From Fimbriimonadaceae bacterium (GTDB lineage Bacteria > Armatimonadota > Fimbriimonadia > Fimbriimonadales > Fimbriimonadaceae): a DNA stretch of 10,069 bases. Below are positions 1-6,505 of the stretch, piece after piece. A program made the position numbers and the translations under genes. The notes beneath the pieces were generated by a model, which was given only the letters and a program-made list of their open reading frames with translations, was not told the DNA's origin and did not search any database. The number at the start of each line of letters is the position of its first letter. Positions within the stretch are counted from its first letter, which is position 1. The stretch covers positions 1 to 10,069 of the forward strand of contig JADZBW010000002.1 of assembly GCA_020851885.1 (NCBI GenBank), written 5' to 3'.

Positions 1-1230
1 CGAATTGCTCAGTCGCTTGTCGACAATCTCTGCCAGCAGATCGCGGTAGTCGATCGTTGGCGCCAAGTCCTGATCCTCAAACAGTTGTCCATCCGCCAAG
101 CCGGGCCAGTTGGCCAACACTCGCCCCCCGGCGACCTTTGGCCCCATGAGCAACATCGCATTGCCCGTGCCGTGGTCCGTTCCCATGGAAGCGTTCTCAT
201 TTGCCGTTCGCCCGAATTCAGACATGCAGACAACCAGGAAGTTGTTGAAACCGGCTCCAATCAGGTCCATGTAGAAGGCTCCCAAGGCATCCGCCAGCTC
301 CGATAGATGCCCGGCGATGAAGCCACCATTGGCTCCCTCATCTGCATGGGTGTCCCACCCGCCGAGATCGAGGCCCACCACCTCCAGGCCAATTTGAGCG
401 CGTAGCATGGCGGCGGTCGCCTTGAGGCCCTGAGCCGTCCCGTTGTCGGGGTAGCTGGCCCCACCAGCGGGGACGTAGTTCTGAAAGTCGATCGAATCGA
501 GCAAAGCGATGGTCGCTTGAGTGTTCATTGCCGACGATTTGAGTGGTTCTGGCATCCTGGAATAGGCCGTACCAATCCATTGAGCCATTGCCGGAACCCA
601 ATCCCCAAACGCATCTCCGTAACCGTAGTCGTCCGGATTGGGAAGCGGCAACGTGTTCGGTCCACCCCGCAGCGATTGGATCAACCCCTGTTCCAGGGCG
701 ATTCCCCTCAAGGACGTATTTGGATTCAAGGGCGCCACGGTGGCGAGATGGCGACCAAGCCACCCCGTTGCGACCGACGCATCATTGGGTTTGCCAACCT
801 CCATCCAACGCTGTGCGTCGAAGTGGGATCGAGTCCAGTTGTTGGGCACCGCTCCTGTCGCATGCACCATCAACAGGTTCTGATCTTGATAGGCTGGCAT
901 CAGCGGCTGCATCGTCGGGACAAATCCGAAAAACCCATCCAAGTCCAAAGCGGCGCCCGTCTGCCCGCTCGATGGACGGGGCACCGCCTGCGTTGGTCGA
1001 CGACGGTAATAGTCGTTGTCCCCATGGGGAACGCAGAAGGTCAAACCATCGATTCCCCCCCGGAGGTAGAGCTGAATGATCACATCACGATTGGATCCAC
1101 CCTGCCCGAGGGCTACCCGAGGCAGCCAAGTTGGAGCGACCGCAAGCAAAGTCCCGAGTCCCGCCGCTCCGCCTAGAAACGACCGTCGACTCAGCCTGTT
1201 GTACTCATTACATCCCTTTGTGTTCTTCAT
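1..1230 (-). CDS. DUF1501 family Tat-exported protein, partial (C-terminus off the left edge)
   Basis: The frame is open from ATG at 1230 down to base 1: 410 codons with no stop, so the C-terminus is missing. The N-terminus has a twin-arginine signal: SRRSFLGG at residues 14-21, then a hydrophobic stretch ending near ALGQGG, so folded export is expected. The body matches DUF1501, a family with an alkaline-phosphatase/sulfatase-like fold. Visible conserved blocks are YLRGGIDGL near residue 55, GGWDTH at 290-295, SEFGRT at 337-342 and the metal-site-like TDHGTGN around 351-357. The start lies 1 nt after the stop of the upstream DUF1800 gene and has no good Shine-Dalgarno site, so translational coupling is likely. 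DUF1501 and DUF1800 genes are commonly adjacent in Planctomycetes-like genomes. Their joint role is not established, and I infer an envelope or extracellular one. Family assignment is firm; catalytic activity is unknown. Confidence 0.93.
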   Translation of the reverse strand, partial: MKNTKGCNEYNRLSRRSFLGGAAGLGTLLAVAPTWLPRVALGQGGSNRDVIIQLYLRGGIDGLTFCVPHGDNDYYRRRPTQAVPRPSSGQTGAALDLDGFFGFVPTMQPLMPAYQDQNLLMVHATGAVPNNWTRSHFDAQRWMEVGKPNDASVATGWLGRHLATVAPLNPNTSLRGIALEQGLIQSLRGGPNTLPLPNPDDYGYGDAFGDWVPAMAQWIGTAYSRMPEPLKSSAMNTQATIALLDSIDFQNYVPAGGASYPDNGTAQGLKATAAMLRAQIGLEVVGLDLGGWDTHADEGANGGFIAGHLSELADALGAFYMDLIGAGFNNFLVVCMSEFGRTANENASMGTDHGTGNAMLLMGPKVAGGRVLANWPGLADGQLFEDQDLAPTIDYRDLLAEIVDKRLSNS

Positions 1231-1231
1231 C

Positions 1232-2725
1232 TCAATACCATTGGAAGCTTGGGCTGGCCGCCGCTAAGCCGATCGCGGCGCGCTTGCGCCAAGAGGTCAA
1301 TTGTCCGGCGTTGAGAAATGCCAGCAGGTCCGCTTTATCCTGTGGAAGCATCTCTCCTCCGAACATCACGGAGTCGATTCGATCGGCGACTTGAGCCGAA
1401 GTCGAGGCAGTGCCCATCACTAGCTTCAAGTCGACCTGCATGCCGCCAACCCAACCTGCCGCCAAATCGAAAGAGAATCGCCACCGAGGCAAAATGAACC
1501 CCGCCCAGTAGTCGACGGCATCTGGATATCCATTGGGAGGAGGCCAATCGAACGGCACTTGAGCCACGGTTTCCAAGTAGCCCCACCGCAGATGGTCGAA
1601 GTTCTGGAACTTTGGTTTGAGGGCACGGATAAGCGAAACGAACATATGAAGCGGGCGCTTATATTTCGCCGGAGCCGCCATCAGGTTGCTCTGTTTCAGA
1701 ATCTCCCGAATCATCGACTTGATGTCGCCACCGGTATTCATATACACGTTGGCAACCGAATTCACGATGGAAACAGGCGGATCGTATCTCAGCAGCCAAC
1801 GAGCCATCTTCCTTGCGATGAAGGCGGCGGTACTGGGATGGGCCACCAGGATCTTCAGCACGGTGTCCGCGTCGGTCTTGCCGCCACCAGCCGGGATACT
1901 GGTGCCGAGGACCGTCTTTGGCCCAAAATCATGGTAATCCGGCCGGAAGACGTACTTGCCGCGGTTCGGGTTCTTTTCTTCCCAATAGAAGCTCCAACCG
2001 GTGAAACACTTTGCAACCTCGAGAACGTCGTCTTGGGTGTAGCCCCCATTGACTCCGAGCGTGTGCAACTCCATCAATTCGCGCGCATAGTTCTGGTTGG
2101 GAGCCGCCTTGTCGCTTGGATCGTTATCGAGATACAGGAGCATCGCCGGACTACTGGAGACGGCACGAGCCAAGTCGGGGAATTTTCCCAATGCGTGCTT
2201 CCGAATCACGTCGCGATCATGCACCGACTGCAAGGCGCCGGGAACCTTGCCTCGCCATGTATTGAAGTGATCGGACCAGAACTCGACCATCCGCTGGTAC
2301 AACTGCCGCCGCGAATAGATCGAGCGGTACAGAGTCGCATTGACAAGCTGCTCGGAGGTGATCCAATCATCCTCGAGGTTGTACAGGTAGGTGACGCCCT
2401 TGCTGAGCCTTGGGTATCGCTTGGCAACCTGCTTTTCGCTGACACTGTCATCGATCTTGGAATAGGCAAGTTGCCACTCCAGGTAACCGTTGTAGCCAAG
2501 TTTGGCAGCTTGCATCACGTGGTCGTCGCTGAGACCCATCGTCACGCGCCGGACCAACCTTCGCTCCGGGCTGAGCCAGTTGCCGGCCGGATCCACCGCC
2601 CCGCCCCCCTGGGCTTCCGATCGTTCGGCCAATAGGGCAAAGGCGGCGCCGATCGCCCCCGTCATCAAGACCCGACGAGACAGGCTTGGCCCCTGAGCGG
2701 GCCCGAGCTCTCCCTGTTCAACCAT
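1232..2725 (-). CDS. DUF1800 family Tat-exported protein
   Basis: This 497-aa protein is read from ATG at 2725. A longer reading from 2758 adds 11 residues, but the 2725 start has AAAAGGGGAG ending 6 nt upstream and puts the twin-arginine motif (SRRVLMTG, arginines at 17-18) in a normal signal peptide. DUF1800 hallmarks appear in order: RRVTMGLS with a helical segment near residues 60-85, MVEFWSDHF at about 146-154, NQNYARELMELHTLGV at 210-225, TQDDV and FTGWSF just after, HDFGPKTVLG at 265-274, and HPSTAAFIARKMARWL near 297-312. The length is normal for the family. It is the first gene of a two-gene operon with the DUF1501 gene, which begins 1 nt after its TGA. Export by Tat suggests a folded, perhaps cofactor-containing, periplasmic or surface protein. 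The molecular function is unknown for the family. Confidence 0.93.
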   Translation of the reverse strand: MVEQGELGPAQGPSLSRRVLMTGAIGAAFALLAERSEAQGGGAVDPAGNWLSPERRLVRRVTMGLSDDHVMQAAKLGYNGYLEWQLAYSKIDDSVSEKQVAKRYPRLSKGVTYLYNLEDDWITSEQLVNATLYRSIYSRRQLYQRMVEFWSDHFNTWRGKVPGALQSVHDRDVIRKHALGKFPDLARAVSSSPAMLLYLDNDPSDKAAPNQNYARELMELHTLGVNGGYTQDDVLEVAKCFTGWSFYWEEKNPNRGKYVFRPDYHDFGPKTVLGTSIPAGGGKTDADTVLKILVAHPSTAAFIARKMARWLLRYDPPVSIVNSVANVYMNTGGDIKSMIREILKQSNLMAAPAKYKRPLHMFVSLIRALKPKFQNFDHLRWGYLETVAQVPFDWPPPNGYPDAVDYWAGFILPRWRFSFDLAAGWVGGMQVDLKLVMGTASTSAQVADRIDSVMFGGEMLPQDKADLLAFLNAGQLTSWRKRAAIGLAAASPSFQWY

Positions 2726-2764
2726 ATGAAACTCCCCTTTTCGAGATCTGATGATCAACCAGTG

Positions 2765-2804
2765 CCCGAGAACGGCGGTCGGTGCAGACCGTATCGTTCT
2801 CGGG
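2765..2804. repeat. Strong stem-loop in the leader of the DUF1800 operon
   Basis: CCCGAGAACG (2765-2774) is a perfect 10-bp inverted complement of CGTTCTCGGG (2795-2804). Inside it CGGTC (2776-2780) pairs with GACCG (2787-2791) around the loop GGTGCA, leaving only a small internal loop. The element ends about 40 nt upstream of the DUF1800 ATG, so in the minus-strand transcript it would be a 5' leader hairpin, or at DNA level an operator. It lacks a run of U on either strand (only TTT follows on plus), so it is not a good intrinsic terminator. Confidence 0.7.
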
Positions 2805-2814
2805 TTTCACGGAC

Positions 2815-2834
2815 CCCCGTAATCTCTACAGGGG
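2815..2834. repeat. Short bulged hairpin
   Basis: CCCCGTA (2815-2821) pairs with TAC (2827-2829) and GGGG (2831-2834), with one bulged A and the loop ATCTC. Its 3' arm overlaps the left arm of the 12-bp inverted repeat starting at 2830, so the two structures would be mutually exclusive in RNA. Confidence 0.4.
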
Positions 2835-2945
2835 ATTATCATCCAACTGAACCCTTGGAAGGAGAGCAAAATGCCATATAAACACATCTGTCCGCTAAAA
2901 AACGGACGCACTCTCGGCCGCTCAAATGAGGCGTGATAATCCCCT
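2830..2945. repeat. 12-bp inverted repeat with widely spaced arms
   Basis: AGGGGATTATCA at 2830-2841 is the exact inverted complement of TGATAATCCCCT at 2934-2945, with 92 nt between. The right arm begins on the TGA stop of the 21-codon ORF. No target-site duplication is obvious beside the arms, so a 116-bp MITE is possible but unsupported. Paired regulator sites or a long-range RNA stem are alternatives. A smaller hairpin, GTCCG (2890-2894) with CGGAC (2903-2907), lies inside. Confidence 0.6.
2871..2936 (+). CDS. Possible 21-aa small ORF with a strong ribosome binding site
   Basis: ATG at 2871 is preceded by AAGGAG (2859-2864) with a 6-nt spacer, one of the best Shine-Dalgarno sites in the window. 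The peptide starts MPYKHICPLKNGR, is basic and hydrophilic, carries one Cys, and ends at TGA 2934-2936. It has no transmembrane segment and resembles no family I know. The 12-bp inverted repeat brackets it, and its stop lies in the right arm. It could be a leader peptide or small regulatory protein, or a chance ORF; the ribosome binding site is the only real support. Confidence 0.3.
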   Translation: MPYKHICPLKNGRTLGRSNEA

Positions 2946-3067
2946 CGGGCCGTCGCCTGAGTGGGCTACCAGGTGGAGGTGGGAATGAAGCGTTCGACAG
3001 GATGAGTAGCTCTCGCAACGATTAGCGCATGGGTAGCTCAAGGGATGATGAGTCCGCCTGCACCCAA

Positions 3068-3241
3068 TCAATTCAGAAGGGTGCGTTCTTTGGAAGCTAG
3101 TGGTCCGGGACCTTCCAAGCGGAGAATATGGGCAAGATGGAGGGCTTCCACCTCATCGGCGATGACCCGCTTAAGTAGAAGTGCATCGCCCACTGGTTCG
3201 ATTCCCGCATGCCCGGTGTCATGGTAATGGGCGCCCATCAT
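3068..3241 (-). CDS. Possible small hypothetical protein, 57 aa
   Basis: The reading starts at tandem ATGATG (3241-3236), directly after an in-frame TGA, and ends at TGA 3070-3068. The peptide looks like soluble protein: a His-rich start (MMGAHYHDTGH), then an acidic, leucine-rich, probably helical middle (LLLKRVIADEVEALHLAHIL) and a Gly/Pro turn near residues 44-47. My base count over the codons gives high GC at position 1, low at position 2 and intermediate at position 3, which fits coding. The plus-strand reading of the same DNA is Arg/Ser-rich and looks like a shadow. There is no Shine-Dalgarno site and I recognise no family. It may be a real small gene or a gene remnant. Confidence 0.35.
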   Translation of the reverse strand: MMGAHYHDTGHAGIEPVGDALLLKRVIADEVEALHLAHILRLEGPGPLASKERTLLN

Positions 3242-3260
3242 TCAAGGGAATTTCAAGAAA

Positions 3261-3281
3261 GTCGGTTAACGATAACCCGAC
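3261..3281. repeat. Hairpin with one bulged C
   Basis: GTCGGTTA (3261-3268) pairs with TAACCCGAC (3273-3281) around the loop ACGA, leaving one C bulged. It lies between the divergent starts at 3241 and 3344 and could be an operator or an RNA element. No U-run follows on either strand. Confidence 0.4.
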
Positions 3282-3304
3282 GGCACGTCTAAAGGTTTGA
3301 ATGA

Positions 3305-3330
3305 TGCTCCCGAACATGGGTTTGGGAGCA
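3305..3330. repeat. 11-bp hairpin immediately upstream of the 3344 gene
   Basis: TGCTCCC-G-AAC (3305-3315) pairs with GTT-T-GGGAGCA (3320-3330) around the loop ATGG, with a single G-U wobble. The only GGGAG near the next start lies inside the 3' arm, 15 nt from the ATG. It is either a 5' UTR hairpin that hides a weak ribosome binding site or a palindromic operator over the promoter. Confidence 0.55.
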
Positions 3331-3343
3331 CAATAACCTACGC

Positions 3344-4303
3344 ATGGACGAACACACTCCTGAAATCACGCCCGTCTCTATCGGTCAGCCGATCGACGAG
3401 TACATCAAAAAGGGGCCAACGACGACTTTGATTCTGGCGATTGTCGGCTCTCTGATCGTCGGCGCGGGTGGCGTATTGGCGGCCTTCTATTTCGCTCCCG
3501 AGTGGTTCGTCACGCCAAAGACCGTCCAGCAGATCACGAATCCAAACGTCACGCCATCGCTCGACAAGCCCGCTGGAAATGCCGCCGCGCTGTATACGCC
3601 GGACAAAGGAACTCCGGAGCCTGGCCTTACCTCGGCCCCCCAAACGAACCCCACGACGACCGAGCCGGGTACCACGCCGCCGGCCGAGCCGTCGAAAACG
3701 AGCGAAATCCAACCTCAGCCGGTGCCGGGAAACTGGAAACCTGGCGACCCGCCCCCGGTGACAGGTCCCATCACCCCCGGAGGACTTGCCACCTCACCCG
3801 TTTCTCCACCGGTGCCGGGTGATCTCTCGACGCAAACGGACAAGCCGGAGGGCAATCTCGTGTCCGCCCGATCTTCTGGCGGGGATGTGGAAGTGGAAGG
3901 TCAAGAGATCGTGAAAGCCCTTCGAAGTGCTGGCGCATCGGTCCGGTCCTCACCCCATTTCAGCCTATCTGGCAGCATGGTTGGTTATCAGGTTATGGCC
4001 ACCGTTCCCGCCAAGAGCCTTCCCGCGACACTTGAAAAACTCAAAACCGCCGGCGTGCGCATCTCCGACGAATGGAAGGGTCCAATCGACGAGCGACGGT
4101 CCATCGTGTCCGGGATGATCTCGAGCCGAATCTCGAGCTTGCGTAGCCTCGAATCTGCCCTAAAAGAGAAGTATGAGGACGACGCGGTCGAGATTGTCAC
4201 CGTTCGGGAGGAGATCGAGAACCTGGAAAAGGCGCTGAGCCTCTCACGTAACGCGTCCTCGCCGGGAATCGCGATCATTGTTGTCGCGGTCGGCGCCCTC
4301 TAG
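3344..4303 (+). CDS. Membrane-anchored protein with Pro/Thr-rich linker and DUF4349-like C-terminal domain
   Basis: This 319-aa protein has three visible parts. Residues 1-27 are a short hydrophilic head. Residues 28-50 are one transmembrane segment (starting TLILAIVGSLIVGAGGV). Residues 60-170 are a low-complexity linker rich in Pro, Thr, Gly and Ser, suited to crossing the periplasm or cell wall. Residues 180-305 form a folded domain with a beta-strand (YQVMATVPAKSLPATLEKLK), then a long charged helix (RISSLRSLESALKEKY, then TVREEIENLEKALSLSR). That order resembles DUF4349, whose members usually carry a C-terminal membrane helix. Here the anchor is N-terminal and the protein ends in a hydrophobic patch (GIAIIVVAVGAL) too short for a full helix. 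It lies 28 nt before purC. There is no good Shine-Dalgarno site; TAACCT at 3334-3339 may be a -10 box. The family match is from memory and only moderate. Confidence 0.8.
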   Translation: MDEHTPEITPVSIGQPIDEYIKKGPTTTLILAIVGSLIVGAGGVLAAFYFAPEWFVTPKTVQQITNPNVTPSLDKPAGNAAALYTPDKGTPEPGLTSAPQTNPTTTEPGTTPPAEPSKTSEIQPQPVPGNWKPGDPPPVTGPITPGGLATSPVSPPVPGDLSTQTDKPEGNLVSARSSGGDVEVEGQEIVKALRSAGASVRSSPHFSLSGSMVGYQVMATVPAKSLPATLEKLKTAGVRISDEWKGPIDERRSIVSGMISSRISSLRSLESALKEKYEDDAVEIVTVREEIENLEKALSLSRNASSPGIAIIVVAVGAL

Positions 4304-4319
4304 TTAGCCGACCTCCTGC

Positions 4320-4325
4320 CATACT
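4320..4325 (+). promoter_or_regulatory. Putative -10 element (CATACT) before purC
   Basis: CATACT lies 6 nt before the purC ATG, and there is no Shine-Dalgarno site. If used, transcription would start at or next to the A of ATG, giving a leaderless mRNA. I see no matching -35 box. Weak on its own; supported by the same arrangement at 6506 and 8357. Confidence 0.25.
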
Positions 4326-4331
4326 TGGCTC

Positions 4332-5225
4332 ATGGCTGAGTTGCTCCATACGGCCCTCAAAGGGTTGCCCCCGCCTCGAGTCGGCAAGGTTCGTGAGGTT
4401 TACGATCTAGGCCGGGAACTCCTCATTATCGCCACCGACCGGATCTCCGCATTTGACGTCGTCATGAGCAACGGCATTCCCGACAAGGGCCGCATTCTGA
4501 CGCAGATGAGCGCGTTCTGGTTCGAGTTCCTGAGGGGCGTGTGCCCAAATCACGTGATCACCTTCGATGACGCCCAGGTTCAAGCAAGACTCTCCGAGTC
4601 CCATCCCGAACTGGCGGGGCGCTCGATGATCGCGAAGAAGGCCAAGCCGCTCACGATCGAGTGCGTCGCCCGCGGATACTTAGCCGGATCGCTGTACAAG
4701 GAGTACCGTCGAAGCGGTCCCAGTATCCACGGGTTGAACCTGCCCATGGGCCTGATCGATAGTTCCAAGCTTCCTGAACCGATCTTCACCCCCGCAACCA
4801 AGGCCACCGAAGGCCATGACGAGAACATCTCTTTCACCTCCGCTGCCGACCGCGTCGGCAAAGAAACGGCAAACCTTGTCCAGCAATGGACGCTCGAGCT
4901 CTACCAAAGAGCCGCCAATCACGCCGCAACCAAAGGCATCATCCTCGCCGATACCAAGTTCGAATTTGGCGAAACCGCCGATGGAATCATCCTGATCGAC
5001 GAAGTCCTGACTCCCGACTCGTCGCGCTACTGGGATGCGGCCAACTACGAACCGGGCCACGCGCAGCCAAGCTATGACAAACAGTATGTGCGCGACTTTT
5101 TGGAAACCCTTGCCTGGAACAAGCAACCCCCCGGGCCCGTCCTCCCGCCCGAGGTCGTGGCAAATACAAGATCGAAGTACGTTCAGGCTTTCGAGCTGAT
5201 GACGGGAACACAGTTCGAGGCTTAG
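4332..5225 (+). CDS. purC: Phosphoribosylaminoimidazole-succinocarboxamide synthase (SAICAR synthetase)
   Basis: The enzyme joins aspartate to CAIR using ATP, forming SAICAR in de novo purine synthesis in the cytosol. The 297-aa length fits the longer (yeast-like, about 300 aa) class rather than the roughly 240-aa E. coli type. Motifs in order are GKVREVYDLG (18-27, phosphate loop), DRISAFDVVM (36-45), PDKGRILTQMS (50-60), IECVARGYLAGSLYKEY (109-125), PIFTPATKATEGHDENIS (150-167), ILADTKFEFG (204-213) and LIDEVLTPDSSRYW (221-234). All key blocks are intact. It follows the DUF4349-like gene by 28 nt and waaA starts 1 nt after its TAG, so it probably shares a transcript with waaA. The linkage to lipopolysaccharide synthesis looks positional, not functional. 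No Shine-Dalgarno site precedes the ATG. Confidence 0.97.
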   Translation: MAELLHTALKGLPPPRVGKVREVYDLGRELLIIATDRISAFDVVMSNGIPDKGRILTQMSAFWFEFLRGVCPNHVITFDDAQVQARLSESHPELAGRSMIAKKAKPLTIECVARGYLAGSLYKEYRRSGPSIHGLNLPMGLIDSSKLPEPIFTPATKATEGHDENISFTSAADRVGKETANLVQQWTLELYQRAANHAATKGIILADTKFEFGETADGIILIDEVLTPDSSRYWDAANYEPGHAQPSYDKQYVRDFLETLAWNKQPPGPVLPPEVVANTRSKYVQAFELMTGTQFEA

Positions 5226-5226
5226 C

Positions 5227-6480
5227 TTGTACTGGCTCTACAACATCCTCATCCTGATCACAAGCCCATTTTGGGCAGTCTGGATGTGGCTGCGCACCAA
5301 CCGACGCAAGGAAAAGCCCAACTGGCAGGAGCGCTTTGGCAACCTCCCCATCCGACCGCATAAAGATGCAAAACGAATCTGGTTCCACGCCGTTTCGGTT
5401 GGAGAAGTGGTCGCATCGATGCCCATCCTCCGAGAACTGAAGGCCACCCTTCCCGATCATGAGATCATCCTGAGCGTTACCACCAGCAGCGGTCACCAGA
5501 CCGCCCGGGAAAAGGCCGCCAATCTCTACGATCACCTTGTCTACTTCCCCATCGACGTCGCCCGTTTTCAACTTGCCGCCATGCAGCGGGTGAAACCAAA
5601 GGTCGTGGCCGTAATGGAGACCGAACTCTGGTTCAACTTTCTTTGGGCGGCCAAGGTGTTCGACGCCCGAACGCTGCTCATCAATGGACGAATCAGCGAC
5701 CGTTCGTTTCCCCGCTCCCAAAAGGTCGCCTTCTTTTACCGGGCGCTTCTCAAGTTCGTGGATCGGTGCCTCATGCAAACCCCATCCGATGCCGAAAGGA
5801 TTAGTGCGCTCGGCGGACAGAACGTGGAAGTCTTCGGAAACGCGAAGTTCGACCAGGCCGCCGAAGGACTCGACGCCGATCCCGCATATTGGCGCAAGGA
5901 ACTTGGGCTCGACCCAAAGAAGCTGACGATTGTGATTGGCTCGACGAGGGGAGAAGAAGAAGCAAGATTCGTCCTCAGCGCCCTAACCGAGATCGGCATG
6001 GAGGAGATCCAGGTCATTCATGCGCCAAGGCACCTGGAGACCGTCCCGGATTTGGTGAAGGACATCGACAAGTGTTTCGATTCGCCGGCCCTTCGATCAA
6101 AGAAGGAAACGGGCAGCTACCTGGTTCTGGATAGCTATGGCGAGTTGGGCAAGGTGTACTCGGTGGCGGATATCGTCGTTATCGGTGGCGGATTCAGCAA
6201 TCTTGGAGGGCAGAATCTAATCCAACCTCTCGCCCATGGCAAGCCCGTTCTTCATGGGCCGCATATGCAGAATTTCCGGGATGCCAGCGAAGCTGCGGCC
6301 AAAGTTGGAGCCACTCAAGTGTGCCCCACGCCCAGCGAATTGGCCGCCGCGATCCGGACGCTGATGGCCGACCCCCAAAAACGGGAGACCATGGGCAAGG
6401 CCGCCGCCAGTCTTATCCAAACCGGCCTCGGGGCAAGCAAGCGATATGCGGAAGCCATCGCCAAAGAAGCGTTACGCTGA
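5227..6480 (+). CDS. waaA: 3-deoxy-D-manno-octulosonic acid (Kdo) transferase
   Basis: This GT30 glycosyltransferase moves Kdo from CMP-Kdo onto the lipid A precursor at the inner membrane's cytosolic face. The 417-aa length is normal. An N-terminal hydrophobic anchor spans about residues 3-22, followed by basic residues. HAVSVGEV (54-61) includes Glu60, which aligns with the catalytic base of the family. Other blocks are METELWFNF (130-138), NGRISDRS (153-160), GNAKFD (204-209), IHAPRH (264-269) and the nucleotide-binding GGGFSNLGGQN (320-330). The likely start is TTG at 5227, 1 nt after the purC stop. GAGG at 5217-5220 is correctly spaced, and the anchor begins immediately after the start. 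It shows the organism makes a Kdo-containing lipopolysaccharide. Whether it adds one, two or more Kdo units cannot be told from the sequence. Confidence 0.95.
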   Translation: MYWLYNILILITSPFWAVWMWLRTNRRKEKPNWQERFGNLPIRPHKDAKRIWFHAVSVGEVVASMPILRELKATLPDHEIILSVTTSSGHQTAREKAANLYDHLVYFPIDVARFQLAAMQRVKPKVVAVMETELWFNFLWAAKVFDARTLLINGRISDRSFPRSQKVAFFYRALLKFVDRCLMQTPSDAERISALGGQNVEVFGNAKFDQAAEGLDADPAYWRKELGLDPKKLTIVIGSTRGEEEARFVLSALTEIGMEEIQVIHAPRHLETVPDLVKDIDKCFDSPALRSKKETGSYLVLDSYGELGKVYSVADIVVIGGGFSNLGGQNLIQPLAHGKPVLHGPHMQNFRDASEAAAKVGATQVCPTPSELAAAIRTLMADPQKRETMGKAAASLIQTGLGASKRYAEAIAKEALR

Positions 6481-6494
6481 ACCCGCTTCGCGCG

Positions 6495-6500
6495 TATCCT
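6495..6500 (+). promoter_or_regulatory. Putative -10 element (TATCCT) before the Ntn hydrolase gene
   Basis: TATCCT ends 5 nt before the ATG at 6506, with no Shine-Dalgarno site between. The 9-mer GTATCCTAA recurs exactly at 7967-7975 before another unit. This fits a leaderless transcript starting near the A of ATG. No clear -35 box is seen 16-18 nt upstream. Confidence 0.35.
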
Positions 6501-6505
6501 AATGC

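Larger units (their letters stand above)
2726..3343. other. Gene-poor divergent intergenic region, about 620 bp
   Basis: This stretch separates the minus-strand DUF1800-DUF1501 operon from the plus-strand gene at 3344. It has no recognisable large gene. It contains a long hairpin (2765-2804), a short bulged hairpin (2815-2834), a 12-bp inverted repeat with widely spaced arms (2830-2841 and 2934-2945), a 21-codon ORF with a strong Shine-Dalgarno site (2871-2936), a possible 57-aa minus-strand ORF (3068-3241), and two more hairpins (3261-3281 and 3305-3330). A tRNA-like T-loop string near 3190 has no tRNA around it. I found no convincing sigma-70 promoter with both boxes. Confidence 0.7.

Noticed and set aside
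338..1176. Open frames of 141 (minus, shifted) and 219/178 (plus) codons over the DUF1501 gene
   Set aside because: The DUF1501 frame runs without a stop from 1230 to base 1 with clear family motifs; these are shadows in other frames.
1559..2635. A 358-codon plus-strand open frame inside the DUF1800 gene
   Set aside because: It lies fully antisense to a well-supported gene, has no family resemblance and arises from the codon bias of the real gene.
2795..2810. Intrinsic terminator on the plus strand at the 2765-2804 hairpin
   Set aside because: Only TTT follows the stem and no plus-strand gene lies upstream to be terminated.
3045..3062. GATGATGAGTCCG resembling part of a hammerhead ribozyme core
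   Set aside because: The CUGAUGA box is not exact, and the required GAAA box with flanking stems is absent downstream.
3188..3215. tRNA-like T-loop string GGTTCGATTCCCG
   Set aside because: The flanking bases do not pair as a 5-bp T-stem, and no acceptor, D or anticodon arms are found, so it is neither tRNA nor tmRNA.
3045..3227. A 60-codon plus-strand open frame
   Set aside because: Arg/Ser/Pro-rich composition typical of a shadow; the opposite strand has better coding-like statistics.
4987..5778. A 263-codon minus-strand open frame across purC and waaA
   Set aside because: Antisense to two confident genes, low-complexity composition, no ribosome binding site and no recognisable domain.
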